Shown here: piece after piece, positions 25,611 through 34,567 of the stretch
How positions within the stretch are numbered: the stretch's first letter is position 1
How the letters are laid out: every line of letters starts with the position of its first letter
Program-made: the position numbers and the translations under genes
The notes under the pieces: generated by a model
What the model saw: only the letters and a program-made list of their open reading frames with translations
Told to the model about the DNA's origin: nothing
Databases searched by the model: none
Origin: Comamonas testosteroni
GTDB lineage: Bacteria; Pseudomonadota; Gammaproteobacteria; Burkholderiales; Burkholderiaceae_C
NCBI RefSeq assembly: GCF_030505195.1
Contig: NZ_CP129672.1
Coordinates: 1,364,001 to 1,428,000, forward strand
Length of the DNA stretch: 64,000 nt
Direction of reading: 5' to 3'

Positions 25611-28267
25611 CTTCACGCCCCCCGCTTCTTCTGCTGCTGACCAGCTTTTCCTGGCAGGAGCTGCGCCAGCATCCCTGGCGCACGGCCACGGCGCTGATCG
25701 CCATCATGCTGGGCGTGGCGCTGGGCTTTGCCGTCCATGTGATCAACCAGTCGGCGCTGGACGAATTCTCCAGGGCGGTGCGCAGCGTCAACGGCCAGCC
25801 CGATCTGCAGCTGCACGCCATGCAGGGCGGCCTGCCGCTGGCGCTCTATCCCCAGGTGGCGCAGGTCCGGGGCGTGGCCAGCGCCGTGCCCTGGGTCGAA
25901 ACCACGGTATTGCTGCCCGGCAGCACTGCAGACGCGCAGACGCGCAGCACGCAAGGGGCGGCGCAAGGGGCGGCGCAAGGCGTGAGCTTGCGCGTGCTCG
26001 GCAGCGATGCTCTCAAGCTCGCCCCTGTCGCCCCGGCCTTGATGCCGCGCCTGTTTGATGGCGGCGACCGGCTGGATCTGTTTGCACCCGACGCCGTGTT
26101 TCTCAATGCCGCCGCCTTGCAGGCCCTGCGACTGAGTCCTGAACAAGCCGTCAATGCCCCCATGCAATGGCTGCTCAACGGCCAGGCCCAGCAACTTCGC
26201 ATTGCGGGCACGGTTGCCGCCAGCGGCGCACCGGTCGCGGTCATGGACATTGCCGCACTGCAGCAGAAGCTCGGCCTGTTTGAGCGCATCGACCGGCTGG
26301 ACCTTTTGCTCACCGACAGCGCCAGCCGCAGCCAGGTGGCCACCGCCCTGCACGCGGTGGCGGCCTGGCAAGAGCAGATACTGATCCAGCAGCCCAGCGA
26401 CGATCAGCAGCGCGTGGGCGAGATGTCGCGCGCCTACCGCGTCAACCTCACTGTGCTGGCGCTGGTGGCCTTGTTCACGGGAGCGTTTCTGGTGTTCTCG
26501 GTGCTGGCGCTCAGCGTGGCACAGCGCGCGCCGCAGTTTGCGCTGCTGGCCGTGCTGGGAGCCACGCCACGCCAGCGCATGGCGCTGGTGCTGCTGGAAG
26601 CGCTGGCGCTGGGGACGCTGGGCAGCCTGGCCGGTATTGCGCTGGGCACGGCGCTGGCCTGGTTGGCGCTGCAGTTGCTGGGCGGCGATCTGGGCGGTGG
26701 CTTTTTTGCCGGCGTGCAGCCTGCCCTGCACTGGAGTCCTGTGGCGGCGCTGGTATTTGGCCTGCTGGGCCTTGCCGCCACGGTGGCCGGCGCCTGGTGG
26801 CCCGCACGTGCCGCCATGGATTTGCCGCCAGCGGCCACGCTCAAGGGGCTGGGCAGCACGCATGAGAGAGCGCCGCGCCTGTGGCCCGCTGCGGCGCTGC
26901 TTGCAGCCAGCCTGGTGCTGGCCTTTATGCCACCGGTGGCAGGTGTCCCGCTGGCGGCCTATCTGGCCGTGGGCCTGCTGTTGCTGGGCGGCATGGCAGC
27001 CCTGCCCTGGCTGCTGGGTGTGGTGCTGGGACTGGTGCCCAAGGCCTTCTCGCGCCAGCCGCTGGCCATGCTGGCGCTGGAGCGCGCGCGGCGCATGCGC
27101 CACGCCACTACCGTGGCCGTGGGCGGCGTGGTGACCAGCCTGAGCCTGGCGGTGGCGCTGACGGTGATGGTCACCAGCTTTCGCGGCAGCATGATGGAGT
27201 GGCTGGACGCCGTGTTGCCTGCGCCCATGTATGTGCGCGCCGCCGGCGGCTCCAGCCGCGTCGATGCCGCCCTGCTGCCGGCCGACGCGGCGCAGCGCCT
27301 GGAGCAGTTGCCCGGCATAGCGCGTGCCCAGGCCATGCGCAGCAGCCAACTGGTGCTCAGCCCAGAGCGCCCGGCCCTGAGTCTGCTGATTCGTCCTCTT
27401 CAAGGTGAGCAGGCCATGCAGCTGCCCTGGGTGCAGGGGCCGCTGCACCAGGCCCGCCCGGGCATTCCTGTGCACATCAGCGAAGCCGTGGCCCAGCTCT
27501 ATGGTTTGAAGCCCGGTGACAGCTGGCCACTGCTGTCCAAGGCTTTCAGCCTTCAAACCCAGGACCATCAAGCGTCAGAGGATTCTTTCTACATAGCATC
27601 CGTGTGGCGCGACTATGTGCGTCAGTTCGGTGCCGTGGCCCTGGACTGGAAGGACTATCTGGCGCTGGTGGGCAAGGCTGGCAATGCGGCACAGATCAGC
27701 GAGATCGCCGTCTGGCCAGCGTCCCCGAGCCAGCTGTCTGGCACCGATCTGCAAGCGGCGATAGAGCAGGCCCTCGGCACGCCCGGGCAGCCGCCCCCGG
27801 CGCTGGAATTTGTCAGCAGCCAGGCGCTGCGCGAGCGCTCCTTGCGCATTTTCGATCGCAGCTTTGCCGTCACCTACTGGCTGCAGGCCGTGGCCATAGG
27901 CATAGGCCTGTTCGGCATTGCCGCCAGCTTCAGCGCCCAGGTGCTGGCCAGGCGCAAGGAGTTCGGGCTGCTGGCCCATCTGGGCCTGACGCGGCGCAAT
28001 GTGCTGAGCGTGGTCGCCGCCGAGGGACTGGCCTGGACCATGCTGGGCACCATCGCGGGCACGCTGCTCGGGCTGGGCGTGGCGGTGATCCTCGTGCATG
28101 TGGTCAACCCGCAGAGCTTTCACTGGACCATGGAACTGCGCCTGCCCCTGCTGCGCCTGCTGGCTCTGGGCGCGGCCGTGGTGCTGGCAGGCGTCATTAC
28201 CGCATGGCTGGCCGGGAGCCGGGCCGCCAGTGCCGACGCGGTGCTGGCCGTCAAGGAGGACTGGTAG
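25607..28267 (+). CDS. FtsX-type ABC transporter permease, double-domain
   Basis: The 886-residue protein begins with a GTG overlapping the ATPase stop. It has an N-terminal TM (TALIAIMLGVALGFAVHVI) and a MacB-like periplasmic core. A first FtsX domain of about 3 TMs (near 285-400) contains LLAVLGATPRQRMALVLLEALALG. A further hydrophobic core lies at about 425-540. A second FtsX domain at the C-terminus (about 760-880) contains ARRKEFGLLAHLGLTRRNVLSVVAAEGLAW. This long two-module layout resembles AttF plus AttG fused, or the single large LolE-like permease of some beta-proteobacteria. It probably moves lipids or lipoproteins rather than small solutes. Confidence 0.88.
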   Translation: MTSRPPLLLLLTSFSWQELRQHPWRTATALIAIMLGVALGFAVHVINQSALDEFSRAVRSVNGQPDLQLHAMQGGLPLALYPQVAQVRGVASAVPWVETTVLLPGSTADAQTRSTQGAAQGAAQGVSLRVLGSDALKLAPVAPALMPRLFDGGDRLDLFAPDAVFLNAAALQALRLSPEQAVNAPMQWLLNGQAQQLRIAGTVAASGAPVAVMDIAALQQKLGLFERIDRLDLLLTDSASRSQVATALHAVAAWQEQILIQQPSDDQQRVGEMSRAYRVNLTVLALVALFTGAFLVFSVLALSVAQRAPQFALLAVLGATPRQRMALVLLEALALGTLGSLAGIALGTALAWLALQLLGGDLGGGFFAGVQPALHWSPVAALVFGLLGLAATVAGAWWPARAAMDLPPAATLKGLGSTHERAPRLWPAAALLAASLVLAFMPPVAGVPLAAYLAVGLLLLGGMAALPWLLGVVLGLVPKAFSRQPLAMLALERARRMRHATTVAVGGVVTSLSLAVALTVMVTSFRGSMMEWLDAVLPAPMYVRAAGGSSRVDAALLPADAAQRLEQLPGIARAQAMRSSQLVLSPERPALSLLIRPLQGEQAMQLPWVQGPLHQARPGIPVHISEAVAQLYGLKPGDSWPLLSKAFSLQTQDHQASEDSFYIASVWRDYVRQFGAVALDWKDYLALVGKAGNAAQISEIAVWPASPSQLSGTDLQAAIEQALGTPGQPPPALEFVSSQALRERSLRIFDRSFAVTYWLQAVAIGIGLFGIAASFSAQVLARRKEFGLLAHLGLTRRNVLSVVAAEGLAWTMLGTIAGTLLGLGVAVILVHVVNPQSFHWTMELRLPLLRLLALGAAVVLAGVITAWLAGSRAASADAVLAVKEDW

Positions 28268-28354
28268 CTATACCTGCACCCCTATCAGCGTTTTTCACAT
28301 GATTGCGCCATTGCGCAGCGCACAATGAAATCTTCACCGCTGCGAGGAGTTCGT

Positions 28355-28795
28355 ATGCAAATCCAGCCCTATCTCTTTTTCGATGGTCGCTGCGAAGAGG
28401 CTCTGGATTTCTACCAGGCCGCTCTGGGCGCCGAGGTCACCATGCTGATGCGCTACAAGGATGCTCCACCGCAGCCCGAGCCATCGACCCAGCAAGGCTG
28501 CGGCCCGGGCCAGATGGATCCCGAAAAAATCATGCACGCCAATGTCCAGATTGGCGAGACGCAGATCATGGCATCTGACGGCATGAACGGCGGCAAGCCC
28601 GACTTCAAAGGCTTTTCTCTGTCCATCACCGCGCCCAGCGAGAATGAGGCCGACCGCATCTTTGCCGCCATCGGCCAGGGCGGCAAGGTACAGATGGCGC
28701 TGGACACCACGTTTTTCGCACGTCGTTTTGGCGTGGTGACCGACCGCTTCGGGGTCAGCTGGATGGTGATCGTTCCCCTGGTCGATATAGGCTGA
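28355..28795 (+). CDS. VOC-family PhnB-like protein (glyoxalase fold)
   Basis: The 146-residue protein has the PhnB-type vicinal-oxygen-chelate layout: PYLFFDGRCEEALDFYQAALGAEV, KIMHANVQIGETQIMASD and a C-terminal RRFGVVTDRFGVSWMV, as in the many PhnB-like proteins annotated as glyoxalase or 3-demethylubiquinone methyltransferase relatives. GAGGAG lies 5 bases before the ATG at 28355, which decides the start over the frame start at 28325. It lies between the permease and the lipocalin-like gene; whether it belongs to that system is not clear. Confidence 0.82.
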   Translation: MQIQPYLFFDGRCEEALDFYQAALGAEVTMLMRYKDAPPQPEPSTQQGCGPGQMDPEKIMHANVQIGETQIMASDGMNGGKPDFKGFSLSITAPSENEADRIFAAIGQGGKVQMALDTTFFARRFGVVTDRFGVSWMVIVPLVDIG

Positions 28796-28858
28796 GGCGG
28801 CGCAAAGCAGCACCTCGCGATCATGGCGTTGCGCTGATCGGCTGGGCGACAATGGGCG

Positions 28859-30031
28859 ATGCCTTATCAGCCCACGCCCTCCCCGCCTCAACAACCGGCA
28901 CTGCTGGCCCTGTCACGCAGGCAGTCCCTGCAGACGCTGGCTGCTGCCGGTCTGGGCTGGGCGGCTCTGGGCCTGCCTCTGCCAGGCATGGCGTTGCCCT
29001 CCAGAACCTTGCAGTTTCCTCGCGACTTCGGCAGCCACCCTGATCTGCAGACCGAGTGGTGGTACATCACCGGGCAGTTGCAGGCCGGCGGCAAGCCCTG
29101 GGGCTTTCAGCTGACGTTCTTTCGCTCACGCATCGAAGCCGCACAAGGCCTGCAATCGGCGCTCGCGGCCAAGCAGCTGATCTTCGCCCATGCGGCCCTG
29201 TGCGATGTCGAGGGCCAAAAGCTGCGCCACGACCAGCGCATGGCGCGCGCGGGACTGGGCCTGGCCGGAGCCAGCGAAAACGATACCGATGTGCATCTCA
29301 ACGACTGGTATCTCCAGCGTCGACCCGTACCAGGACGAAGCGCCAGCGAAGCCAGCCGCTACGGCGCTTTGCTCAGCAGCCAGGACTTCACACTGGATCT
29401 TGAATTTGACAGCACGCAGCCATTGCTGCTGCAGGGCTTGAATGGTCTTTCACGCAAAGGCCCGCGTGAGGAACAGGCCAGCTACTACTACAGCCAGCCT
29501 CAGCTCAAGGTCGGCGGCTCCATCACCGTGGACGGGCAAAAACTGCCTGTGCAAGCCAGCGCGCACAACCGCGCCTGGCTGGACCATGAATGCAGCGCGG
29601 CCATCATGGACCCAGAGGCCCAAGGCTGGGACTGGATTGGCATGAACCTCGATGACGGCAGCGCCCTCACGGCCTTTCATCTGCGCCAACGCAATGGCTC
29701 GGCACTGTGGGCCGGTGGTTCATTTCGCGCGCCGAACCAGAACGCGCAAATCTTTGCAGCCGATCAGGTACGGTTCAAACCGCTGCGCCACTGGAGCAGC
29801 CCGCACAGCAAAGCCAGTTACCCTGTGGCCTGGAGCGTGCAGACACCGGCGGGCCGTTTTGAGGTTCATGCGCTGGTGGACGACCAGGAACTGGACAGCC
29901 GCGCCAGCACCGGCGCCATTTACTGGGAGGGTCTGTGCGAGCTGCGCAACATCGGCTCCGACGGCAAAAGCCGCCGCGTAGGCAGCGGTTACCTGGAAAT
30001 GACCGGCTATGCGAATGCGCTGAGGCTTTAG
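28859..30031 (+). CDS. AttH/CrtC lipocalin-like exported protein
   Basis: The 390-residue protein begins with a twin-arginine-like signal (SRRQSLQTLAAAGLGWAALG). The mature part has TEWWYITGQL, the hallmark of the AttH/carotenoid hydratase lipocalin-like family, followed by GFQLTFFRSRIEA and near the end WEGLCELRN and GYLEMTGYA. AttH is the secreted subunit of the AttEFGH ABC system, and the ATPase and permease genes lie 3-4 kb upstream on the same strand. It ends 1 bp before the convergent TetR gene. Confidence 0.88.
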   Translation: MPYQPTPSPPQQPALLALSRRQSLQTLAAAGLGWAALGLPLPGMALPSRTLQFPRDFGSHPDLQTEWWYITGQLQAGGKPWGFQLTFFRSRIEAAQGLQSALAAKQLIFAHAALCDVEGQKLRHDQRMARAGLGLAGASENDTDVHLNDWYLQRRPVPGRSASEASRYGALLSSQDFTLDLEFDSTQPLLLQGLNGLSRKGPREEQASYYYSQPQLKVGGSITVDGQKLPVQASAHNRAWLDHECSAAIMDPEAQGWDWIGMNLDDGSALTAFHLRQRNGSALWAGGSFRAPNQNAQIFAADQVRFKPLRHWSSPHSKASYPVAWSVQTPAGRFEVHALVDDQELDSRASTGAIYWEGLCELRNIGSDGKSRRVGSGYLEMTGYANALRL

Positions 30032-30032
30032 A

Positions 30033-30704
30033 TCAGCCCCGCTCCTTGCAAACCAGAGCACTGAGCTGAGCGAGCAGCAGCTGCAGATGGCGCGCGCGCA
30101 GGTTGTCGCCCAACAGGTCGACCTGCAGCAGGCTGTGCCAGGTCGCTGCATGATCCACGCGGAAGCCGGACAGGGCCGAAATCAGATAGTGGACATCGAC
30201 AGCGTTCAGCTGATCCTTGAACAGGCCCTGCGCCACGCCGCGCTGCACGATGCGCTCGATCGGCTCCAGCGCCGCCTTGCGCAGCAATTCGGTCTTGGAT
30301 ATCTGACCCAGCATCTCGCCGCCCTGGAAATTCTCCTGCAGCACCAGTCGCGTGAACTCCTGGTTCTGCTCGTGATACTCGAAGCTCTTTTGCGCCAGCG
30401 CATGCAGCGCCTGCAAGGGCTCCAGCGCATCGAGATTGAGCTGCTCCTCGGACTCGCGGATATCCGAGTAGCTCTGCTCGATGACCGCCAGATACACGTC
30501 TTTCTTGTTGCCGAAGTAGTAGTAGAGCATGCGCTTGGCGCAGCCCGCCTTGGCGGCAATGCGCTCCAGCCGTGCTCCGTCATAGCCGAAATTGGCAAAC
30601 TCGGTCTTGCCCGCGTCTAGCAGGGCTCGGCGCATATCGGCCGATGCCTCGTCTGCCGAAGGCTGCTGGCCCCATGAATTTTCAAGACCTTGCTGCTCGC
30701 TCAC
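30033..30704 (-). CDS. TetR/AcrR family transcriptional regulator
   Basis: About 223 residues with a TetR HTH near 22-68: LLDAGKTEFANFGYDGARLERIAAKAGCAKRMLYYYFGNKKDVY, followed by an all-helical ligand-binding region. GGAG lies 8 bases before the GTG at 30704, so that GTG is preferred to one 6 bases upstream. It is convergent with the AttH-like gene. The next - strand gene, the PQQ dehydrogenase, lies 200 bp away and is separated by two terminators. The target is unknown. Confidence 0.85.
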   Translation of the reverse strand: MSEQQGLENSWGQQPSADEASADMRRALLDAGKTEFANFGYDGARLERIAAKAGCAKRMLYYYFGNKKDVYLAVIEQSYSDIRESEEQLNLDALEPLQALHALAQKSFEYHEQNQEFTRLVLQENFQGGEMLGQISKTELLRKAALEPIERIVQRGVAQGLFKDQLNAVDVHYLISALSGFRVDHAATWHSLLQVDLLGDNLRARHLQLLLAQLSALVCKERG

Positions 30705-30758
30705 AACCACATCTCCATTGACTCAAGCGCGCCAGCGTAACACGCAGCGCAGACATGA

Positions 30759-30796
30759 AAAAAGCCCACCACGCTTCCCACTGCGTGTGGTTGCTG
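30759..30796 (-). terminator. Terminator-like hairpin downstream of the PQQ dehydrogenase (distal)
   Basis: Read on the - strand this is an imperfect stem (ccacacgc / gcgtggtgg with a one-base bulge) followed by a run of six T. It lies beyond the stronger terminator at 30842 and forms a tandem pair. Confidence 0.65.
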
Positions 30797-30841
30797 CCCC
30801 TCCAAGAAGGACGCTTTTCATCCTGGGGCTGCCCGGCAATG

Positions 30842-30871
30842 AAAAAAGCCATGGCTCTTGCGAGCCATGGC
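30842..30871 (-). terminator. Rho-independent terminator of the PQQ dehydrogenase gene
   Basis: On the - strand a perfect 10-bp stem (gccatggctc / gagccatggc, loop ttgc) is followed by six T, 24 bp after the dehydrogenase stop. Confidence 0.88.
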
Positions 30872-30894
30872 TGGTCGGTTCAATGCATCCGTGC

Positions 30895-33339
30895 TTATTT
30901 GACGCTATCGGGCAGCGCGTAGGCAATCACGTAGTCGCCGCGGTCGGGCGACTGACGGGCACCGCCGGCCGAGATGACCACATATTGCTTGCCGGTTCTG
31001 GGCGACTTGTAAGTCATGGGGCCGCCCTGGCTGCCGACTGGCAGGCGGCCCTTCCAGATTTCCTTGCCGGTGGCGCTATCCCAGGCGCGCAGATAGTAAT
31101 CCTGCGTGCCGGCAAAGAACACCAGACCGCCCTGGGTCGCCAGCGTGCCGCCCAGTGTGGGCAGGCCAACAGGCATGGGCATGCGCATCTTGATGCCCAT
31201 GGGTCCCTGGTCCTGCACCGTGCCCACGGGCACCTGCCAGACCACTTGCTGGGTCTTCATGTCGATGGCAGTCAGCGTACCGAATGGAGGCTTCTGGCAA
31301 GGAATGCCCAGAGGCGACATGAAACGGTCCTTGATCACCGCATAGGGAGTGCCGCCCAGCGGCACCTGACCCATGCCGGTGTTGGGCGCTTCACCACCGT
31401 CGGACAGCTTGTCCTTTTTCTGCTGGGGCATCATCTGCACCCACAGGCCCAGACGCATGTCGTTCACAAAGATCAGATTGTTGCCTGGATCCGCAGACAG
31501 ACCGCCCCAGTTCATGCCGCCCAGCGAACCCGGGAAGCTCAGCGACACATCGGTACCAGGCGCGGTGAACAGGCCTTCATAGCGCATGGACTTGAACTTG
31601 ATGCGGCAGATCAGCTGATCCACCGGCGTTGCGCCCCACATATCGGCTTCGGTCAAGGTCTTGGTGCCGATCTGCGGCATGCCCACGGACAAAGGCTGGG
31701 TCGGAGCGTACTTTTCGCCGGGAATATGAGCGGGCTTGACGGCAATGTCCTCCACCTTGGTCAGCGGCTTGCCGCTGTGGCGGTCCAGCACGAAGATCTG
31801 ACCGGCCTTGGTGCCGACCACCAGCGCCGGGGTCGTCTTGCCATCCTGCCCGGGGAAATCGATCAGCGTGGGAGCCATGGGAAGGTCGAAGTCCCACAGG
31901 TCGTTGTGCACTGTCTGGTACACCCATTTCTCCTTGCCCGTGGCGGCATCCAGCGCGAGGATGGAAGCACCGTACTTCAGGTCCGCTGCAGAGCGCGTGG
32001 CGCCATACAGGTCCACCGAGGCAGAACCCATGGGCAGGTAGACGGTGTTGGAGCTTGCGTCGTAGGTCGTTCCCGCCCAGACATTGGCCGATGAGCGGGT
32101 GTAGGTCTGGCCGGGCTTGAGCACTTCATTGGGCGTGGCCGAGCCGGAGTCGAACGCCCAGCGCTGTGCACCGCTCACCACATCAAAGCCGCGGATCACG
32201 CCACCGGGCATGTCCACCTGCACGTTGTCGGCCACGCGGCCTCCGATCACCACCGTGGTGCCGGCCACCGTGGGGGCCGATGTCAGGGTGTAGTAGGCGG
32301 GATTGGGGACATTGCCAATGCCCTGCTTGAGGTCGACCACGCCGTGATCGCCAAACTCGCCGCACAGCTCGCCGTTGTCTGCGTTGATGGCAAACAGACG
32401 CGCATCGATGGTGTTCATCAGAATGCGGCGCTTGCAGGTGGCGCCAGCAGGCAGGCTCACCGCCTGCACAGGAGTCGATCCCGGCACGCTGGGCTGAGCC
32501 AGTGCGGCATCCGCATCAAAGTAGGCAAGGCCTCGGCAGCGCTCCCACACACCGCCCACATGGGAGTTGGTGTCATGACGCCACAACTGCTTGCCGGTGT
32601 CGGCGTCCAGCGCAATCACGTTGTTGCTGGGCGTGCAGACAAACACCTTGTCGCCCACCTGCAGCGGCGTGGTCTGGTCTTCAGCGCCGGCACCTGTGGA
32701 CTTGGGTACGTCGCCGGTACGAAAAGTCCAGGCTACCTGCAGCTGGTTCACGTTGTCCACGTTGATCTGATCCAGCGCGGCAAAGCGGTCATTGTTGCTG
32801 CTGTTGCCGTAATGGCTCCAGTCCTTTTGCTCGCTGGCCGCATCCACGGGCTTGCGTGCCACGGCAGACTGGGCCTGCACCTCGGGGTGAATCTGGAACA
32901 TGGACACAAAGGCCGCCATGCCGGCCACCAGCATGACCGCCGCTGCCGCAAATGGCGCTTTGCTCGACGACACCTTGCCCGGCTCGCCGGCCTTGCGCAG
33001 CAAGGGCATGCTGGCGAGCACCGCCACGGCAGCAAAGGTCAGCGCCAGCAGACGCGAAATCAGGCTCCAGTAATCCAGACCGACTTCGGCCAGCGCCCAC
33101 AGCACGGTCGCGCCGAAAGTGCTCAGGTAAAACCATGCGCCGCTCCTGCGGCGGCGAACCATTTGCACGCCGGACAGCAGCAGACCCAGGCCGGCGAGCA
33201 AAAAGTACCAGCTGCCGCCCAGGCTGATGAGCTTGCCACCGCCTATCAAGAAGAACAGGCCGGCAAGCGTCAGCGCCGCCCCCAGAACCCAGAGCCAGAT
33301 GCGCGCGGCCAAGGGCTGCGCCTGCTCCTGATGTGTCAT
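30895..33339 (-). CDS. Membrane-bound PQQ-dependent dehydrogenase (glucose/quinate type)
   Basis: From the ATG at 33339 (GAGGTTCG upstream) the protein has 814 residues. The first about 140 form five membrane segments, and the rest is an eight-bladed PQQ propeller starting DWSHYGNSSNNDRFAALDQIN. W-motif repeats follow (DADTGKQLWRHD, DAATGKEKWVYQ, DSATGKEIWKGRLPVG). This is the architecture of membrane glucose dehydrogenase and quinate/shikimate dehydrogenase, which oxidise sugars or cyclitols in the periplasm and reduce ubiquinone. I cannot tell the substrate apart by eye. No pqq biosynthesis genes occur in the window. It is flanked by terminators and appears monocistronic. Confidence 0.9.
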   Translation of the reverse strand: MTHQEQAQPLAARIWLWVLGAALTLAGLFFLIGGGKLISLGGSWYFLLAGLGLLLSGVQMVRRRRSGAWFYLSTFGATVLWALAEVGLDYWSLISRLLALTFAAVAVLASMPLLRKAGEPGKVSSSKAPFAAAAVMLVAGMAAFVSMFQIHPEVQAQSAVARKPVDAASEQKDWSHYGNSSNNDRFAALDQINVDNVNQLQVAWTFRTGDVPKSTGAGAEDQTTPLQVGDKVFVCTPSNNVIALDADTGKQLWRHDTNSHVGGVWERCRGLAYFDADAALAQPSVPGSTPVQAVSLPAGATCKRRILMNTIDARLFAINADNGELCGEFGDHGVVDLKQGIGNVPNPAYYTLTSAPTVAGTTVVIGGRVADNVQVDMPGGVIRGFDVVSGAQRWAFDSGSATPNEVLKPGQTYTRSSANVWAGTTYDASSNTVYLPMGSASVDLYGATRSAADLKYGASILALDAATGKEKWVYQTVHNDLWDFDLPMAPTLIDFPGQDGKTTPALVVGTKAGQIFVLDRHSGKPLTKVEDIAVKPAHIPGEKYAPTQPLSVGMPQIGTKTLTEADMWGATPVDQLICRIKFKSMRYEGLFTAPGTDVSLSFPGSLGGMNWGGLSADPGNNLIFVNDMRLGLWVQMMPQQKKDKLSDGGEAPNTGMGQVPLGGTPYAVIKDRFMSPLGIPCQKPPFGTLTAIDMKTQQVVWQVPVGTVQDQGPMGIKMRMPMPVGLPTLGGTLATQGGLVFFAGTQDYYLRAWDSATGKEIWKGRLPVGSQGGPMTYKSPRTGKQYVVISAGGARQSPDRGDYVIAYALPDSVK

Positions 33340-33469
33340 ATCGAACCTCGAACTGTATGAGCCCGCGCGCGCACCGGCCTCCGGCGACGGCAAGGCATTT
33401 TTTGAAATGAGAAAAAAAGTCCATTGTTGTGAGAAATAAAGTCCATCGCTTGCAAACGTGTACCAGTAA

Positions 33470-33487
33470 TTTCAGAAATATCTGAAA
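33470..33487. promoter_or_regulatory. Inverted repeat upstream of the PQQ dehydrogenase gene
   Basis: tttcag-N6-ctgaaa about 130 bp upstream of the dehydrogenase start is a candidate operator. It resembles the core of the inverted repeat at 8585-8622 (ttcaga / tctgaa). Confidence 0.35.
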
Positions 33488-33518
33488 CTTCCTACCCCTG
33501 ACCGGAGTGATCCCAATC

Positions 33519-33542
33519 AAAAAAGGCCGCAGATGCGGCCTT
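33519..33542 (-). terminator. Rho-independent terminator of the branched-chain amino acid transporter operon
   Basis: On the - strand the stem aaggccgca / tgcggcctt with loop tc is followed by T6, about 20 bp after the livM stop. Confidence 0.88.
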
Positions 33543-33562
33543 GGAAGCAAGAGTGAAGCGCC

Positions 33563-34555
33563 TTATTTGCGACGCAGCAGCCAGGCGATCAACTCGCCCA
33601 TGATGCCCTTGCGGAACAGCAGCACACAGAGCACAAAGATCAGGCCGGTGACGATGGTCACCGATTCGCCCAGCGTGCCGAACCATTCCACTCCCGTGGT
33701 GTGAGCAAGAAAGGTACCGAACTCGCCGATCTTGTTTTCCAGTGCCACCACGACCGCCGATCCCAGCAACGGACCGGAAAGCGTGCCCAGCCCCCCCATC
33801 AGCGTCATCAAAATCACATGGCCGGAGGTGGTCCAGTGCACATCGGACAAGGTGGCAAAGCCCAGCACCAGAGTCTTCAGAGAACCGGCCAGACCCGTCA
33901 GGGCCGCAGAGATGACAAAGGCCAGCAGCTTGAAGCGGTTGACGTCATAGCCCAGCGAGATGGCTCGCGGCTCGTTTTCCTTGATGGCCTTGAGCACCTG
34001 GCCGAACGGCGAGTGGATGGTGCGCACGATGAGCAGAAAAGCCGCCGCCACGATGATCAGCGCCACGTAGTACATGACCAGGTCGCTGCTCAGATCGATC
34101 ACGCCGAACAATTTGCCGCGCGGCACGCCCTGCAGGCCGTCTTCGCCGCCGGTGAACTTGGCCTGCAGCGCGACAAAGAACAGCATCTGTGCCAGCGCCA
34201 GCGTGATCATGGAGAAATAAATGCCCTGGCGACGGATGGCCAGCCAGCCAAAGATCAGGCCCAGCAGACCGCCGATCACCGTGCCCAGCAACATGCCGAC
34301 TTCGGGCGTGAAGCCCCAGGCCTTGATGCTGTAGCCCGCCACATAGGCCGCACCGCCCAGAAACGCGGCGTGGCCGAAGGACAGCAGACCCGTATAGCCC
34401 AGCAGGAGATTGAAGGCCGAAGCAAACAGTGCGAAGCACATCAGCTTCATGACAAAGACCGGATAGGCACCGAGGAAGGGAGCAACTATCAGGCCCAGCA
34501 GCAGCAGGCCATAGCCCACGGGGGCAATGCGTTGAACAAGCGTCTTGGATTTCAT
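33563..34555 (-). CDS. livM: Branched-chain amino acid ABC transporter permease (LivM-like)
   Basis: The 330-residue, about 9-TM permease has family features FNLLLGYTGLLSFGHAAFLGGAAY near the N-terminus, IFGWLAIRRQGIYFSMITLALAQMLFF and the EAA-type loop IKENEPRAISLGYDVNRFKL. With LivH it forms the membrane channel of a high-affinity amino acid or amide importer. It starts 12 bp after the livH stop, and a terminator follows it, so it is the last gene of the operon. Confidence 0.9.
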   Translation of the reverse strand: MKSKTLVQRIAPVGYGLLLLGLIVAPFLGAYPVFVMKLMCFALFASAFNLLLGYTGLLSFGHAAFLGGAAYVAGYSIKAWGFTPEVGMLLGTVIGGLLGLIFGWLAIRRQGIYFSMITLALAQMLFFVALQAKFTGGEDGLQGVPRGKLFGVIDLSSDLVMYYVALIIVAAAFLLIVRTIHSPFGQVLKAIKENEPRAISLGYDVNRFKLLAFVISAALTGLAGSLKTLVLGFATLSDVHWTTSGHVILMTLMGGLGTLSGPLLGSAVVVALENKIGEFGTFLAHTTGVEWFGTLGESVTIVTGLIFVLCVLLFRKGIMGELIAWLLRRK

Positions 34556-34567
34556 GTCGTGCCCCTC

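Noticed and set aside
25951..25980. Two direct 12-bp repeats (aaggggcggcgc) inside the permease gene
   Set aside because: They encode a short GAAQ repeat in frame and need no other explanation than local duplication.
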